Shown: positions 31,436 through 39,447, numbered from the stretch's first letter. The stretch: DNA of 64,000 bases from a virus (IMGVR_UViG_3300042402_002579:1-64000), one strand, 5' to 3'. Notes: generated from the sequence alone by a model not told the origin. Numbers and translations: made by a program.

Positions 31436-32141
31436 GAGCCCACTCTCGTTCTTTACACCAAAAACATTCATTACAAACAGGAACATATTGTCCTTGTTTG
31501 TAGTTTTGATAATTTATTTCAGTGAACTTTCCCTCACAACTTCTTGTAATGTTAAACAGGTCGATAAGATTTAACTCCACATAAGTTTTTACTATCTCGG
31601 ATTTGTCAACAAATCTAAAAGGATGAAATGCCCAACGCCCCATATGTTGCATTGCTTCGAGATGTCCGTTGTTTTCATTCTTTTCAATACTGCGTTCAAG
31701 CATACCGTTAAAATTTTCTACTCGAGGATTTCGGGTCACTCCGTTGTAGTAGGCATCGATGTTGTGTTTATTGCAGATAAATTCTGCATAAGCCCGTTGT
31801 TGTATGTTGTCACCACTTACTAGTTTACCGTATTCATCTGTTAAACAAGGACCAATATTTCCGTATTCTAGTTCCGGTGCAATAAAGTTTATATGTCTCT
31901 CAAATGTAATATTTGAAAATTTCTTAGTCATCCAATTATAGATTCTTTCAGAATCGTACTGTTGCCAAGGTTTGGTTTTCCAGCATCTTATGTGACTGAT
32001 AACGTGAATCTTGATGTGTTCTGCTTTTTGAATCGTAATGTTATTACATAACAAATAACAAAGCAATGCGCTATCAGCACCACCACTCATACTAATAGCG
32101 ACACTGTTCCATTTTGCATCAAAGGGTATATTTAGACTCAT
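31398..32141 (-). CDS. PP-loop ATPase, QueC-like
   Basis: SGGADS at 19-24 is the ATP-pyrophosphatase P-loop. The distal segment with ITRSCEG and VCNECFWCKERE has the Cys spacing of the zinc site of QueC (7-cyano-7-deazaguanine synthase) and its relatives. Such enzymes adenylate a carboxylate or amide to make an amide or nitrile. At 247 aa the length fits. The ATG at 32141 is preferred to one ten codons earlier because a late octamer lies five bases upstream of it. A QueD-like gene is present at 43147. Confidence 0.78.
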   Translation of the reverse strand: MSLNIPFDAKWNSVAISMSGGADSALLCYLLCNNITIQKAEHIKIHVISHIRCWKTKPWQQYDSERIYNWMTKKFSNITFERHINFIAPELEYGNIGPCLTDEYGKLVSGDNIQQRAYAEFICNKHNIDAYYNGVTRNPRVENFNGMLERSIEKNENNGHLEAMQHMGRWAFHPFRFVDKSEIVKTYVELNLIDLFNITRSCEGKFTEINYQNYKQGQYVPVCNECFWCKEREWALKANELIQETSV

Positions 32142-32146
32142 AAATA
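32139..32146 (+). promoter_or_regulatory. T4-late-type promoter octamer CATAAATA overlapping the divergent start codon
   Basis: CATAAATA on the plus strand, six bases before ATG 32153. Its first three bases are the complement of the ATG of the opposite gene (32141). Confidence 0.65.
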
Positions 32147-32154
32147 TATTTAAT
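32147..32154 (-). promoter_or_regulatory. T4-late-type promoter octamer ATTAAATA overlapping the divergent start codon
   Basis: ATTAAATA on the minus strand, five bases before ATG 32141. Its first bases cover the start codon of the plus-strand gene at 32153. Confidence 0.65.
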
Positions 32155-32833
32155 GTTAAAACTTTTGCCAAATAAATTTTCTATAGAACCCATAATAGAT
32201 CAAGTTTCTTTGCTGGGTTCTTTTAAAAGGTTAGATCTCAACGATTCCACGGGAGAGTTTTTTAATGATCCGTGGGAAGTAAAACCAGAATTTAAAAGAA
32301 CACCCCTAGGTGATGTTCTCGATTCTTTAGGAGCTATCGGTCAGGCAAGATTGCTGTGTTTAGAATCAAGAGAAACTTATACTGCTCATTGCGATCCAGA
32401 TGACAGAATCCATCTTGCAATAGTTACCAATCCTTACTCATTCTTAGTTAATATATCTGATAATCAAATGTATCATTTACCAGCAGACGGACAACTATGG
32501 CATATGAATACTGACTTTGTCCATGTTGCTGTAAACTGGGGCCCAAGAACACGTATTCATTTAAATGTAAGAGTGCTATTACCTAAATATACTGACAAAC
32601 AAAAAGGACTACGCATAAAGGTAGTTAGCGGAGACTACGATTGGAAACAGTTAGCATATACTCCAATTATGGGCACTGTTAACAAGTATATTAAGAACGG
32701 TTATATTACTGGCTTCAAAGGAATCAGTGAAAAAGAAATACTCGTAAATACTGATTTTCCGTCAATATTCGACGAAGCATTCATTCAGATTAAAAATGCC
32801 GGGATTACTTTAGAGATCGTACAGTTGACTTGA
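32153..32833 (+). CDS. AspH-type 2OG-Fe(II) oxygenase (226 aa)
   Basis: H79-C-D81, H124 in NTDFVHVAVNWG and R134 in RTRIHLNVRV match the iron and 2-oxoglutarate residues of aspartyl/asparaginyl hydroxylase-like enzymes, with the family Trp (W116) ahead of the distal His. The C-terminal 80 residues are an extra domain without motif. It starts within the interlocked divergent promoter at 32139-32155 and ends overlapping a radical SAM gene by 24 bases. Confidence 0.78.
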   Translation: MLKLLPNKFSIEPIIDQVSLLGSFKRLDLNDSTGEFFNDPWEVKPEFKRTPLGDVLDSLGAIGQARLLCLESRETYTAHCDPDDRIHLAIVTNPYSFLVNISDNQMYHLPADGQLWHMNTDFVHVAVNWGPRTRIHLNVRVLLPKYTDKQKGLRIKVVSGDYDWKQLAYTPIMGTVNKYIKNGYITGFKGISEKEILVNTDFPSIFDEAFIQIKNAGITLEIVQLT

Positions 32834-33859
32834 ACAAGATTTAACACAGGTCATACACTTGTTCTCACCTTGCCAATAACTTTCTAACTCTTTCCATAGT
32901 CCATCTTGCCCTAACATTTCTTCAATGTTGTTAATGTGCAAATTGGGCACTCCGATAGCTTGCATCATTTCCTTAGAATTATTTACTGTTATGTTGCGTA
33001 GTGTATGCAACAATAGTTTTTCTTCTAACGGTTGTTCTAACCAGTCACTACCAATGTAACAACAAGGCAACACATTGCCGTGAGGATCAACATAAATTTC
33101 TTGTTTAGTTACACATTGCGGTTTAATAATTGATTCCGATACTATTTTTTTAAAAAATTTATTATCTAAAAAATTCTCTAAGGGTATTTTTACTTCTTGT
33201 TTAAAACGTGAAGTTTCTGCAGGATATAAATCATATTCGTATTCATCTGATCGATCGAATACAGGAAATGCTGTCATATTGTAAAAGCGTTTAGTGCTTT
33301 TGAAGTTTACACTATGTACACCAATATCCAGTAAAAACTTTTCTAGTTCATCCACTTCGTGTTCATTATGTTTAAACACTAAACTGTCTACCCTAGCAAG
33401 CCCGCCCGCACTAACATAGGCTTTGATATTTTCTATGATCTTATCAAAGTCTGTATTGCGTCTGTATAATTCGTGTTTTCCTTTGAATCCATCTACAGCA
33501 AAAACAACTTCTCCATTCTTTCCCATCACAGTGGCAAGGTCCTTCCACCAAGTAGTTTTACGCAAACTACCATTGGTGTGAATTGCTAATCGTGCATTGG
33601 GACTTGAATTTCGAACGTGTTCGTATATGTCAAAACAGTCTGTAGCAAATACAGGATCTCCATAATTACCACAACTGTAAAAATTATTTACACCTGATAA
33701 AAAAGAAACAGGGAACCATTGTTTAAAGTTTGCAAATGTGATCTCTGTATTTTTAATAAAGGGACGTTCACTCCCACCGCTATGATTACGAGCACACATA
33801 GGACAGGCGGCCTGGCATTTATCAGTTAACTCAATATGTATAGCAGAGATAGGATACAT
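32810..33859 (-). CDS. Radical SAM enzyme, SPASM-like (349 aa)
   Basis: C15-x3-C19-x2-C22 in DKCQAACPMC, C-terminal VLPCC and CMTCVKSC for an auxiliary cluster. It shares long stretches with the gene at 12414 (same ELTDKCQAACPMC-type start and FAVDGFKGKHELYR block), so the two are recent paralogues about 20 kb apart. Its start touches the stop of the methyltransferase gene, giving a three-gene operon from 35417. Confidence 0.86.
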   Translation of the reverse strand: MYPISAIHIELTDKCQAACPMCARNHSGGSERPFIKNTEITFANFKQWFPVSFLSGVNNFYSCGNYGDPVFATDCFDIYEHVRNSSPNARLAIHTNGSLRKTTWWKDLATVMGKNGEVVFAVDGFKGKHELYRRNTDFDKIIENIKAYVSAGGLARVDSLVFKHNEHEVDELEKFLLDIGVHSVNFKSTKRFYNMTAFPVFDRSDEYEYDLYPAETSRFKQEVKIPLENFLDNKFFKKIVSESIIKPQCVTKQEIYVDPHGNVLPCCYIGSDWLEQPLEEKLLLHTLRNITVNNSKEMMQAIGVPNLHINNIEEMLGQDGLWKELESYWQGENKCMTCVKSCSSQLYDL

Positions 33860-34452
33860 TATTTTTTACCAATAATCATAAATCTTTTATACAAAGGTAA
33901 ATCTAATTCTCCAGCATAGCATATCTTTTCTAACTGAGATTGAGATTTAAATTCTTCTAAATCTTGAGCAATTCTTATGTGTTCTGGTATCTGGTAGTTG
34001 TTAGATTGTAAAACAATTAGACTATCCATTCTAAGACCTCCTAGCCATAGATCATAATCGTCTTGAGATACGTGTTCAAAACTGGTGTTAATCACAACGT
34101 CTGCGTCGGACCTAATACTACACATATCAGCAGTTACGGCACAGAATCGACCTGCTATTTCTTCTATCTTGTTCATATTAACAGCAATAGACTCGCAGCT
34201 AGAATCAATATCGACACTACGAATGTTTATTATAGGTAGGTCACTTTGAAATAGCATACTAGCTAACACTCCTACCCACCCACCGTGAATGTCTATGGTA
34301 ACAAACTTGTTGACATTATTGCGTAGATTTGTAATCAGCCACTCTTTGCTTTTAAGTTGGCCACTCCAAAATGCATCCATAGTACGCATAGGATCAGGAC
34401 TTTGACGGATGGCCTGCATCCAGTGGTGTAGGTGTTCGGTATCTATTTGCAT
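33859..34452 (-). CDS. SAM-dependent methyltransferase-like protein (197 aa)
   Basis: A class I methyltransferase pattern: strand and loop FVTIDIHGGWVG (motif I position), RSVDIDSSCE (motif II), and ADVVINTSFEH (motif IV region). The glycine motif is degenerate (DIHGGWVG) but fits the fold. I start at ATG 34452, whose first bases overlap the TAG of the upstream radical SAM gene, rather than 11 codons earlier. Flanking radical SAM genes on both sides suggest the same pathway. Confidence 0.72.
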   Translation of the reverse strand: MQIDTEHLHHWMQAIRQSPDPMRTMDAFWSGQLKSKEWLITNLRNNVNKFVTIDIHGGWVGVLASMLFQSDLPIINIRSVDIDSSCESIAVNMNKIEEIAGRFCAVTADMCSIRSDADVVINTSFEHVSQDDYDLWLGGLRMDSLIVLQSNNYQIPEHIRIAQDLEEFKSQSQLEKICYAGELDLPLYKRFMIIGKK

Positions 34453-35417
34453 TTTGGTATTTTGCTGTCTGCCGAACTCACGCAACTAGGAGTAATACAG
34501 CGAGTAGGTTCCTTGAATAATTCAAAGCTGTCTAATGTGCCTAATGGAACATCGTGACAACTGTAACTGCGTTTGACTTCATTGCCTCTTATTATAACAC
34601 TTTGATATCCAGCATTGCAAGACCAGTTAGTGAATTTATTGAAACCAAATGCATTAAATCTTTCAGCCTGATCAAATAAGTGTTCAGTACCGTCTGCTTC
34701 GTACAGAGCAATTTGATAAGCATCTTCACCGTTAGCACGTTGCGGAAATCCCGTCTGCATCTTGTTTATCATATCTTCAGTATAGCCCGCAACAACTGCA
34801 CTCGCCGTTGGATTGCTTTGCGGCTTCAATGTAACATTAATGCCTCGTTCGTGGAAACGTTCCATTCGGTCATACAGTTCATAAAACTTTTCTGGCACCA
34901 TTACTTGATTGATTGTAACGTGTACCAGTTCATATTGTAACTGTAGGCACTTATCGCCAAACTCTTGTTCCTTGGCAAACTCGTCGTGGAAACTGGCAGT
35001 AATACTCCTACGCTGTAATAATGCAGTATTGGCACACCAAGTGTTCCACCATTTGCTACCTGGACTCAGATTGGTTGTCATATGAATACTTTGGTAAGGA
35101 CTTTCGGTTTCGTCCAGGTGTTTTATTAATTCTGGTAACTGTTTGTATGCAGTAGGTTCACCGCCGCTGAACGACCAATGGAACTGGTTAAATCCGTTGG
35201 CTCGTGCTTGACGCTTAATTTCGTTTACTGTAGATTTATATACTTCAAGTGATTGGTGATCCAATTTGTCACTGCGAGCATAAGGCCAACAGTAGCTACA
35301 ATTATAATTACAAAATCTGCCTAGAATCCAACTGGTAGAAAATAATGGATTGGCTAGCATAGTACGTTGTCCAAAACGCACAATGTGTTCGAATGGAATT
35401 GATTTAAAATTTTGCAT
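34443..35417 (-). CDS. Radical SAM enzyme (324 aa)
   Basis: C36-x3-C40-x2-C43 (RFCNYNCSYCW), SFSGGEPTAYKQL, and TTNLS define the core; C-terminal CNAGYQS, YSCHD and CITPSCVSS resemble the auxiliary Cys set of the 27797 protein. It leads the operon with the methyltransferase and the SPASM-like enzyme. A GTTAAATA octamer lies 12 bases before the ATG, a longer spacing than for its neighbours. Confidence 0.86.
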   Translation of the reverse strand: MQNFKSIPFEHIVRFGQRTMLANPLFSTSWILGRFCNYNCSYCWPYARSDKLDHQSLEVYKSTVNEIKRQARANGFNQFHWSFSGGEPTAYKQLPELIKHLDETESPYQSIHMTTNLSPGSKWWNTWCANTALLQRRSITASFHDEFAKEQEFGDKCLQLQYELVHVTINQVMVPEKFYELYDRMERFHERGINVTLKPQSNPTASAVVAGYTEDMINKMQTGFPQRANGEDAYQIALYEADGTEHLFDQAERFNAFGFNKFTNWSCNAGYQSVIIRGNEVKRSYSCHDVPLGTLDSFELFKEPTRCITPSCVSSADSKIPKCK

Positions 35418-35429
35418 AATAACGGTAAG

Positions 35430-35437
35430 TATTTAAC
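35430..35437 (-). promoter_or_regulatory. T4-late-type promoter octamer GTTAAATA
   Basis: Minus-strand GTTAAATA with 12 bases to the ATG at 35417, enough for a very short leader. Confidence 0.5.
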
Positions 35438-35448
35438 TGCTAGATCAG

Positions 35449-35476
35449 TTGACATAACTAGATTAGATAGTATAAT
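35449..35476 (+). promoter_or_regulatory. Sigma70-type promoter of the tRNA-like RNA
   Basis: Perfect TTGACA (35449-35454), 16-base spacer, perfect TATAAT (35471-35476). The expected start is about 35483, exactly the first base of the acceptor stem of the RNA. Confidence 0.9.
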
Positions 35477-35482
35477 ATACAT

Positions 35483-35593
35483 ATGGTCGTGAGTGGAATA
35501 GGCAGACCTCCCGCTAGTCCTATAGACTAGAGTGGGGACGGGGCAAAGTCGTAGACAGCGCCTTTGTAGGTTCGAAACCTACCGACCATACCA
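35483..35593 (+). ncRNA. tRNA-Leu-like RNA with expanded anticodon arm
   Basis: The ends are tRNA: ATGGTCG pairs with CGACCAT, discriminator A, encoded CCA, T arm GTAGG TTCGAAA CCTAC, and a Leu-type D region (GTGGAATAGGCAGAC). The length is 111 nt. Where the anticodon loop should be, CCC/GGG enclose a 21-base insert forming CTAGTC/GACTAG, and the variable region has a CAAAG/CTTTG hairpin. No usable 7-base anticodon loop is visible. The transcript 5' end would coincide with the acceptor stem, so RNase P may not be needed. Confidence 0.7.
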
Positions 35594-35656
35594 GTTTTAA
35601 GCACCTGCAAGCAAGGGGGCTTATAAGTATTAGAACATAACTATAAGGAAACAATT

Positions 35657-35848
35657 ATGTCAACAACAGTAGAACAACTAAAAGCAGACTTTGAAGCATT
35701 CTTGGCAGAGGATGCAAAATTCACAGCTGGCAACGGTGCAGCAGGAACTCGTGCTCGCAAAGCTCTTCAAGAAGTTGCCAAGGGTGTTAAAGCTCGTCGC
35801 AACGAAATCACAGAAGAAAAGAACGCTCGCAAAGAAGCCAAGGTCTAA
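35657..35848 (+). CDS. Histone H1-like DNA-binding protein (63 aa)
   Basis: The protein matches small bacterial H1/Hc1-like proteins: helix LKADFEAFLAED, then GNGAAGTRARKALQEVAKGVKARR, where the AAGTRARKAL block is characteristic, and a Lys/Arg/Glu-rich tail. Such proteins bind DNA or compact nucleoids. An AAGGAA ribosome site precedes the ATG. It lies just after the tRNA-like RNA and may share its promoter. It could package phage DNA or act on the host nucleoid; the family role is poorly known. Confidence 0.7.
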   Translation: MSTTVEQLKADFEAFLAEDAKFTAGNGAAGTRARKALQEVAKGVKARRNEITEEKNARKEAKV

Positions 35849-35850
35849 AT

Positions 35851-36363
35851 ATGGACGACAAGGACAGTATCACACTTGATGATATTGAAATTGATCTAAG
35901 CAACTATGGTGCTGCCCAATCCAGCACCATGATTGATACAATCACAATCACTGGTTTATCAGATCAATATTCTAGTATGAATACTATAACACTGCCCAGT
36001 AGTAACACCTTTACTTACGGAAGTGGTGCAACGGTAGGCGGCATCACTACTATTGGTAATATTAACAGTAATAGTACTTGGGCTACTGGAAATAGCGGAT
36101 ATACTATAAGCAACGGTAACTGGAACACTCCTAATACTGTTAGTATCAATAACACTGGCATTGATATGGCAGAGGGCACTGATATTAAAATTGATGGACA
36201 GAGTCTAAAAGAGTTCATGAAAAAAATGGAACAGAGATTGGCCATCCTAGTGCCTGATCCAAAGAAACTTGAAAAGTTTGAAGCACTTAAAAAAGCCTAC
36301 GAGCATTATAAGACTATGGAAAGTCTTTGTTTTGATGAACCAATCGAAGAACCTGAGCAGTAA
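35851..36363 (+). CDS. Virion-type protein with Ser/Thr/Asn-rich N-terminus (170 aa)
   Basis: Residues 1-105 are low-charge Ser/Thr/Asn/Gly-rich, like fibre segments; residues 110-160 (DIKIDGQSLKEFMKKMEQRLAIL and following) form a helix/coiled coil of a type found in structural genes of T4-like marine phages. It begins two bases after the H1-like gene. It is probably a minor virion protein; no enzymatic motif is present. Confidence 0.65.
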   Translation: MDDKDSITLDDIEIDLSNYGAAQSSTMIDTITITGLSDQYSSMNTITLPSSNTFTYGSGATVGGITTIGNINSNSTWATGNSGYTISNGNWNTPNTVSINNTGIDMAEGTDIKIDGQSLKEFMKKMEQRLAILVPDPKKLEKFEALKKAYEHYKTMESLCFDEPIEEPEQ

Positions 36364-36366
36364 ATA
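36359..36366 (+). promoter_or_regulatory. T4-late-type promoter octamer AGTAAATA
   Basis: AGTAAATA overlaps the stop codon of the previous gene and is three bases before ATG 36370, the shortest spacing seen. Confidence 0.5.
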
Positions 36367-36369
36367 AAC

Positions 36370-37035
36370 ATGAATGTTAAACTTTTATCCTATAGTCAAC
36401 CAACAGAGGAATTTAGAGATCTGGGCCTCACAGATGCGCAGGAACTCATTGCGTATTGCGCCCGTGTCAGCAATCCCTCCAATCAGCTCAACACAGACAC
36501 ATCCGAAAAACTCATACGATATCTTGTTAAACACGCCCACTGGAGCCCACTTGAAATGGTCTCCGCCTGCGTTGAAATTACCACAACCAGAGACATTGCC
36601 CGACAGATCCTTAGACACAGAAGTTTTAGTTTCCAAGAATTTTCTCAACGCTATGCTGACCCAACGAAAGATCTCAATTTCGTTACAAGAGAAGCCAGAC
36701 TACAAGACTCCAAAAACAGACAGAACAGTGTCGAAGTGGAAGATCAACTACTACAAAATGAATGGTACCGAGCTCAACAACGAGTCATCTATGCCGCTAA
36801 ACGAGAATACGAGTGGGCCATTGCTAATGGCATTGCCAAAGAACAGGCTAGAGCTGTACTGCCAGAAGGGCTTATTGAAAGTCGATTATATATGAATGGT
36901 ACTCTACGTAGCTGGATTCATTTTATTGAATTGCGCAGTGCTAACGGTACACAAAAAGAACATCAACTGATTGCAATGGCCTGCGCCAAGGCCATTGCTG
37001 CTATATTTCCAATGGGTGAAAGCCTAGTTCAATGA
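36370..37035 (+). CDS. thyX: Flavin-dependent thymidylate synthase
   Basis: RHRSFSFQEFSQR at 82-94 is the ThyX motif RHRxxSxxxxSxR that binds FAD and dUMP. The enzyme methylates dUMP to dTMP using methylene-tetrahydrofolate and FADH2. At 221 aa the length is normal, and the C-terminal region holds the QxxR-type segment (ARAVLPEGLIESRLYMNGTL, split here). Common in large phages, it supplies dTTP for replication. It overlaps the next gene by four bases. Confidence 0.95.
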   Translation: MNVKLLSYSQPTEEFRDLGLTDAQELIAYCARVSNPSNQLNTDTSEKLIRYLVKHAHWSPLEMVSACVEITTTRDIARQILRHRSFSFQEFSQRYADPTKDLNFVTREARLQDSKNRQNSVEVEDQLLQNEWYRAQQRVIYAAKREYEWAIANGIAKEQARAVLPEGLIESRLYMNGTLRSWIHFIELRSANGTQKEHQLIAMACAKAIAAIFPMGESLVQ

Positions 37036-37415
37036 AAGAAAAAATTGATCAGTTTTGCAGAAACTACGAAATACAAATTGTAGATGATCAAAAACGTAGG
37101 GCCAGATACCATCCTCCTAAGTATTTTACAGATCCCTTGCGAGCAGACGTCATAAGTAGAGACTTTGTAGAATATGAAACAGAAAAAGTATTTACAGTTC
37201 AAATACCCGAAAGCCGTTTTCGAGCTCTTGTAGAAATGGAACAGAGATTTTTTGGCAATCACACTCACGGATATAGCGATGCTGATATGTTTTCCATGCT
37301 TATGGAAAAAGAACGTGAGGAAAGTTGTTATCGCCAATCAACTCCTGCTGTCCAAAAAGCCTACGAGCAGTATTCAATTATGTTAAATTTGGCAGGATAT
37401 CAAAGTAAGTTTTGA
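37032..37415 (+). CDS. Hypothetical protein (127 aa)
   Basis: A charged, mostly helical protein that I do not recognise. It is coupled to thyX by an ATGA overlap. No metal-binding or nucleotide-binding motif is evident. A short inverted repeat GATTC-AAAAAA-GAATC follows its stop, just before a sigma70-type promoter. Confidence 0.7.
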   Translation: MKEKIDQFCRNYEIQIVDDQKRRARYHPPKYFTDPLRADVISRDFVEYETEKVFTVQIPESRFRALVEMEQRFFGNHTHGYSDADMFSMLMEKEREESCYRQSTPAVQKAYEQYSIMLNLAGYQSKF

Positions 37416-37432
37416 TTCAAAAAAGAATCCTC

Positions 37433-37461
37433 TTGACATATTTCTAGAAAGATTGTATAAT
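37433..37461 (+). promoter_or_regulatory. Sigma70-type promoter
   Basis: TTGACA (37433-37438), 17-base spacer, TATAAT (37456-37461), eight bases before ATG 37469. The transcript would begin at or almost at the start codon, so this message would also lack a leader. Confidence 0.88.
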
Positions 37462-37468
37462 TACTATT

Positions 37469-38305
37469 ATGGCACAACACACAAACTACTGGAGTTGCAC
37501 TCCCTTTGCTGATTGGATTCGCGGCACACCTAAGAAGGGTGCGTTGACCTCAGACGGATGGGCCGAATGGGAAGATGAAGCCAAACGCTATCATCCTGTC
37601 CGTTATTGGTTAGCTGAAGAAGGCCTGAGCTACATCCAAGATTTTGTTACCTGGCCCGTTAGAAAGATCTATGACGTTAAGTATTACATCAATAATCGTT
37701 GGGTTAGTCGTACTCACTCTCTTACCGCTCATACTCGTGACATCAAGCCTGGTGCTTGGTGCGATGTTGGCAATCGGTTCCTGCCATGCCTATTTAATGA
37801 GTTGGTGGATTTCGTCGAAATCGAATCCGCTTGGTCGCACATCGCTTGGGGAGATAAAGAAGCTCGTGCTAAGTATAACCCTCCCTTTTGGGCTAGCGGT
37901 TGGTTCCGTTGGCGTACTTGGCGTTGTCCTCAAGCAGGTATTGATCATTTAGATTGGGCTATGACTCTGACTAACACTGACTGGTGTGAACCAGACGATC
38001 CTGAATACGGAAAGCCAACTGGACAGGCTCTTCGTGCGAAAGAGATCAAAGAACTTTATCTATGGTGGACTGTGACCTATCGTAATCGCCCGGATCCTTA
38101 TGAGGTCAGCGGTTGGAACGAGTATTGTGAAAAGGCTCGAGAACTTAACAATGGAAGATTGTTTGGTAGTAAGAGTACCCCTGAGCTTAAAAAACTAAGC
38201 AACAAGTCACACAAGCTACTTCAAAAGATCGAAGCGGCATACGAAAAAGAAGATGAAGCTATGATGATTCGTCTTATCAAAGCTCGAGACAGTCTATGGA
38301 CTTAA
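37469..38305 (+). CDS. Conserved-type phage hypothetical protein (278 aa)
   Basis: A Trp-rich protein (about 20 Trp) with a central NPPFWASGWFRWRTWRCPQAG segment. I recall similar proteins in large marine phages but no function. It starts right at a consensus promoter and is probably early or middle expressed. Two following genes overlap it and each other by 10 and 26 bases, forming one operon. Confidence 0.75.
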   Translation: MAQHTNYWSCTPFADWIRGTPKKGALTSDGWAEWEDEAKRYHPVRYWLAEEGLSYIQDFVTWPVRKIYDVKYYINNRWVSRTHSLTAHTRDIKPGAWCDVGNRFLPCLFNELVDFVEIESAWSHIAWGDKEARAKYNPPFWASGWFRWRTWRCPQAGIDHLDWAMTLTNTDWCEPDDPEYGKPTGQALRAKEIKELYLWWTVTYRNRPDPYEVSGWNEYCEKARELNNGRLFGSKSTPELKKLSNKSHKLLQKIEAAYEKEDEAMMIRLIKARDSLWT

Positions 38306-38631
38306 ATCCTCAACCGCCTGCAGAAGGAATCTTAAAACGCAGTGACTGGGGTGATGCAATTACCTATCAAGTGGTCTGTGAATGCCAAGATGCCAATCAC
38401 GATCACAATGTTTGGGTCGAGGCAGATGACGCTCGAGTCACTGTTACAACCTATACCACACAAAAATCAGAATGGTGGAAGCTCAATCGTTGGCAGACTA
38501 TTTGGACTTTGTTAACTCGAGGCTATGTCAAATACGAAGCCAGCATTATTATGACTGAGCAACAGGCTGTTAACTACGCAGAAACTCTAAAGAAAGCAGT
38601 AGAAGATGTCAAAAATTTCAAGAAGCCCTGA
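38296..38631 (+). CDS. Hypothetical protein (111 aa)
   Basis: A small alpha/beta protein with CECQDANHDHNVWVEADD near residue 30, which could bind a metal, and a C-terminal helix. It resembles small conserved proteins of T4-like cyanophages; no function is known to me. It overlaps both neighbours, implying coupled translation. Confidence 0.68.
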   Translation: MDLNPQPPAEGILKRSDWGDAITYQVVCECQDANHDHNVWVEADDARVTVTTYTTQKSEWWKLNRWQTIWTLLTRGYVKYEASIIMTEQQAVNYAETLKKAVEDVKNFKKP

Positions 38632-39172
38632 ACGACATACCTTCCAAAAAGAAAAATACATAGAACGAATGGAAGAAAATGGTGAGGTCGTGAACGAAGA
38701 CTATCTAGCTATGTATGACTCTTATGCGGAACAGCACAACGCCAAGTTTCAAGATCCAGCAAGCCGTATTGAAAATATGGAATACGACCTCTTGACCACT
38801 AGTTGGATTCTAGAGAAAGTTCGCGAAAGCGATGTTTATGCACAGAATCTCTATGCCTCAATGTGCAATAGAGATTTTATCAAACACGATGTTATGCCAA
38901 TTCTAAAAAATCAACGCTGGCATTGCAGTTGGAGATATGCTGGCGGCATCATTGCTGATATGCAGAAGAAAGGCGATTACATTGATTGGTACTGTAGCGG
39001 TATTAGAAATGAATCGTTGACCGCAGAAGAACTTGAAAAACTACCACTAGATCAACAGTCTCGGGCAAAAGAATTAGCTGCTTATGTTGGCGAAGGTGTA
39101 GTCACTGACGAGATCCGTAAGGATCTATTTCGTCTGGGCTGGGTGGTCCAAGACGATGATATGGACGATTAA
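38606..39172 (+). CDS. Hypothetical protein (188 aa)
   Basis: An acidic, largely helical protein ending in an Asp-rich tail. The segment RWHCSWRYAGGIIADMQ is the only hydrophobic core element that stands out, and is similar to proteins of marine phages without assigned role. It overlaps the preceding gene by 26 bases and is the last of the operon begun at 37469. Confidence 0.7.
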   Translation: MSKISRSPERHTFQKEKYIERMEENGEVVNEDYLAMYDSYAEQHNAKFQDPASRIENMEYDLLTTSWILEKVRESDVYAQNLYASMCNRDFIKHDVMPILKNQRWHCSWRYAGGIIADMQKKGDYIDWYCSGIRNESLTAEELEKLPLDQQSRAKELAAYVGEGVVTDEIRKDLFRLGWVVQDDDMDD

Positions 39173-39196
39173 CATAAAGGAGGATGAAAGTCCAAA

Positions 39197-39391
39197 ATGA
39201 ACTGGGAACTCTATGAAGTATGGGCCGAGGACGAAGACGGCCACGAAGAGTTGATTGAAACAACTAAAAGCCGTAGTCAGGCTTTCAAATTGGCGCAAGA
39301 TACTCTTTTGGAAGGATATGTTGCTGGTATCGTTTATTTTGAAAACGAAGAAGGCGAGTTAGAAAAGGTAAAACGATTTGAAAACGCTTGA
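39197..39391 (+). CDS. Small acidic hypothetical protein (64 aa)
   Basis: A 64-residue beta-alpha-beta-like acidic protein preceded by a strong AAGGAGG ribosome site. No family is recognised. Its 3' end overlaps the -35 region of the promoter at 39388-39416. Confidence 0.65.
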   Translation: MNWELYEVWAEDEDGHEELIETTKSRSQAFKLAQDTLLEGYVAGIVYFENEEGELEKVKRFENA

Positions 39392-39416
39392 CAATCTTGG
39401 TAAATGGTGTTATACT
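39388..39416 (+). promoter_or_regulatory. Sigma70-type promoter
   Basis: TTGACA (39388-39393), 17-base spacer, TATACT (39411-39416). It drives the 389-aa gene at 39448 and overlaps the stop of the previous gene. Confidence 0.85.
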
Positions 39417-39447
39417 ATAAGTATTGTTTAACACACTGGAGTGAAAA

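Noticed and set aside
11697-35417. A classical RiPP cluster with precursor peptide
   Set aside because: Intergenic gaps are too small and no Gly-Gly leader or repeated core peptide was found near the radical SAM genes.
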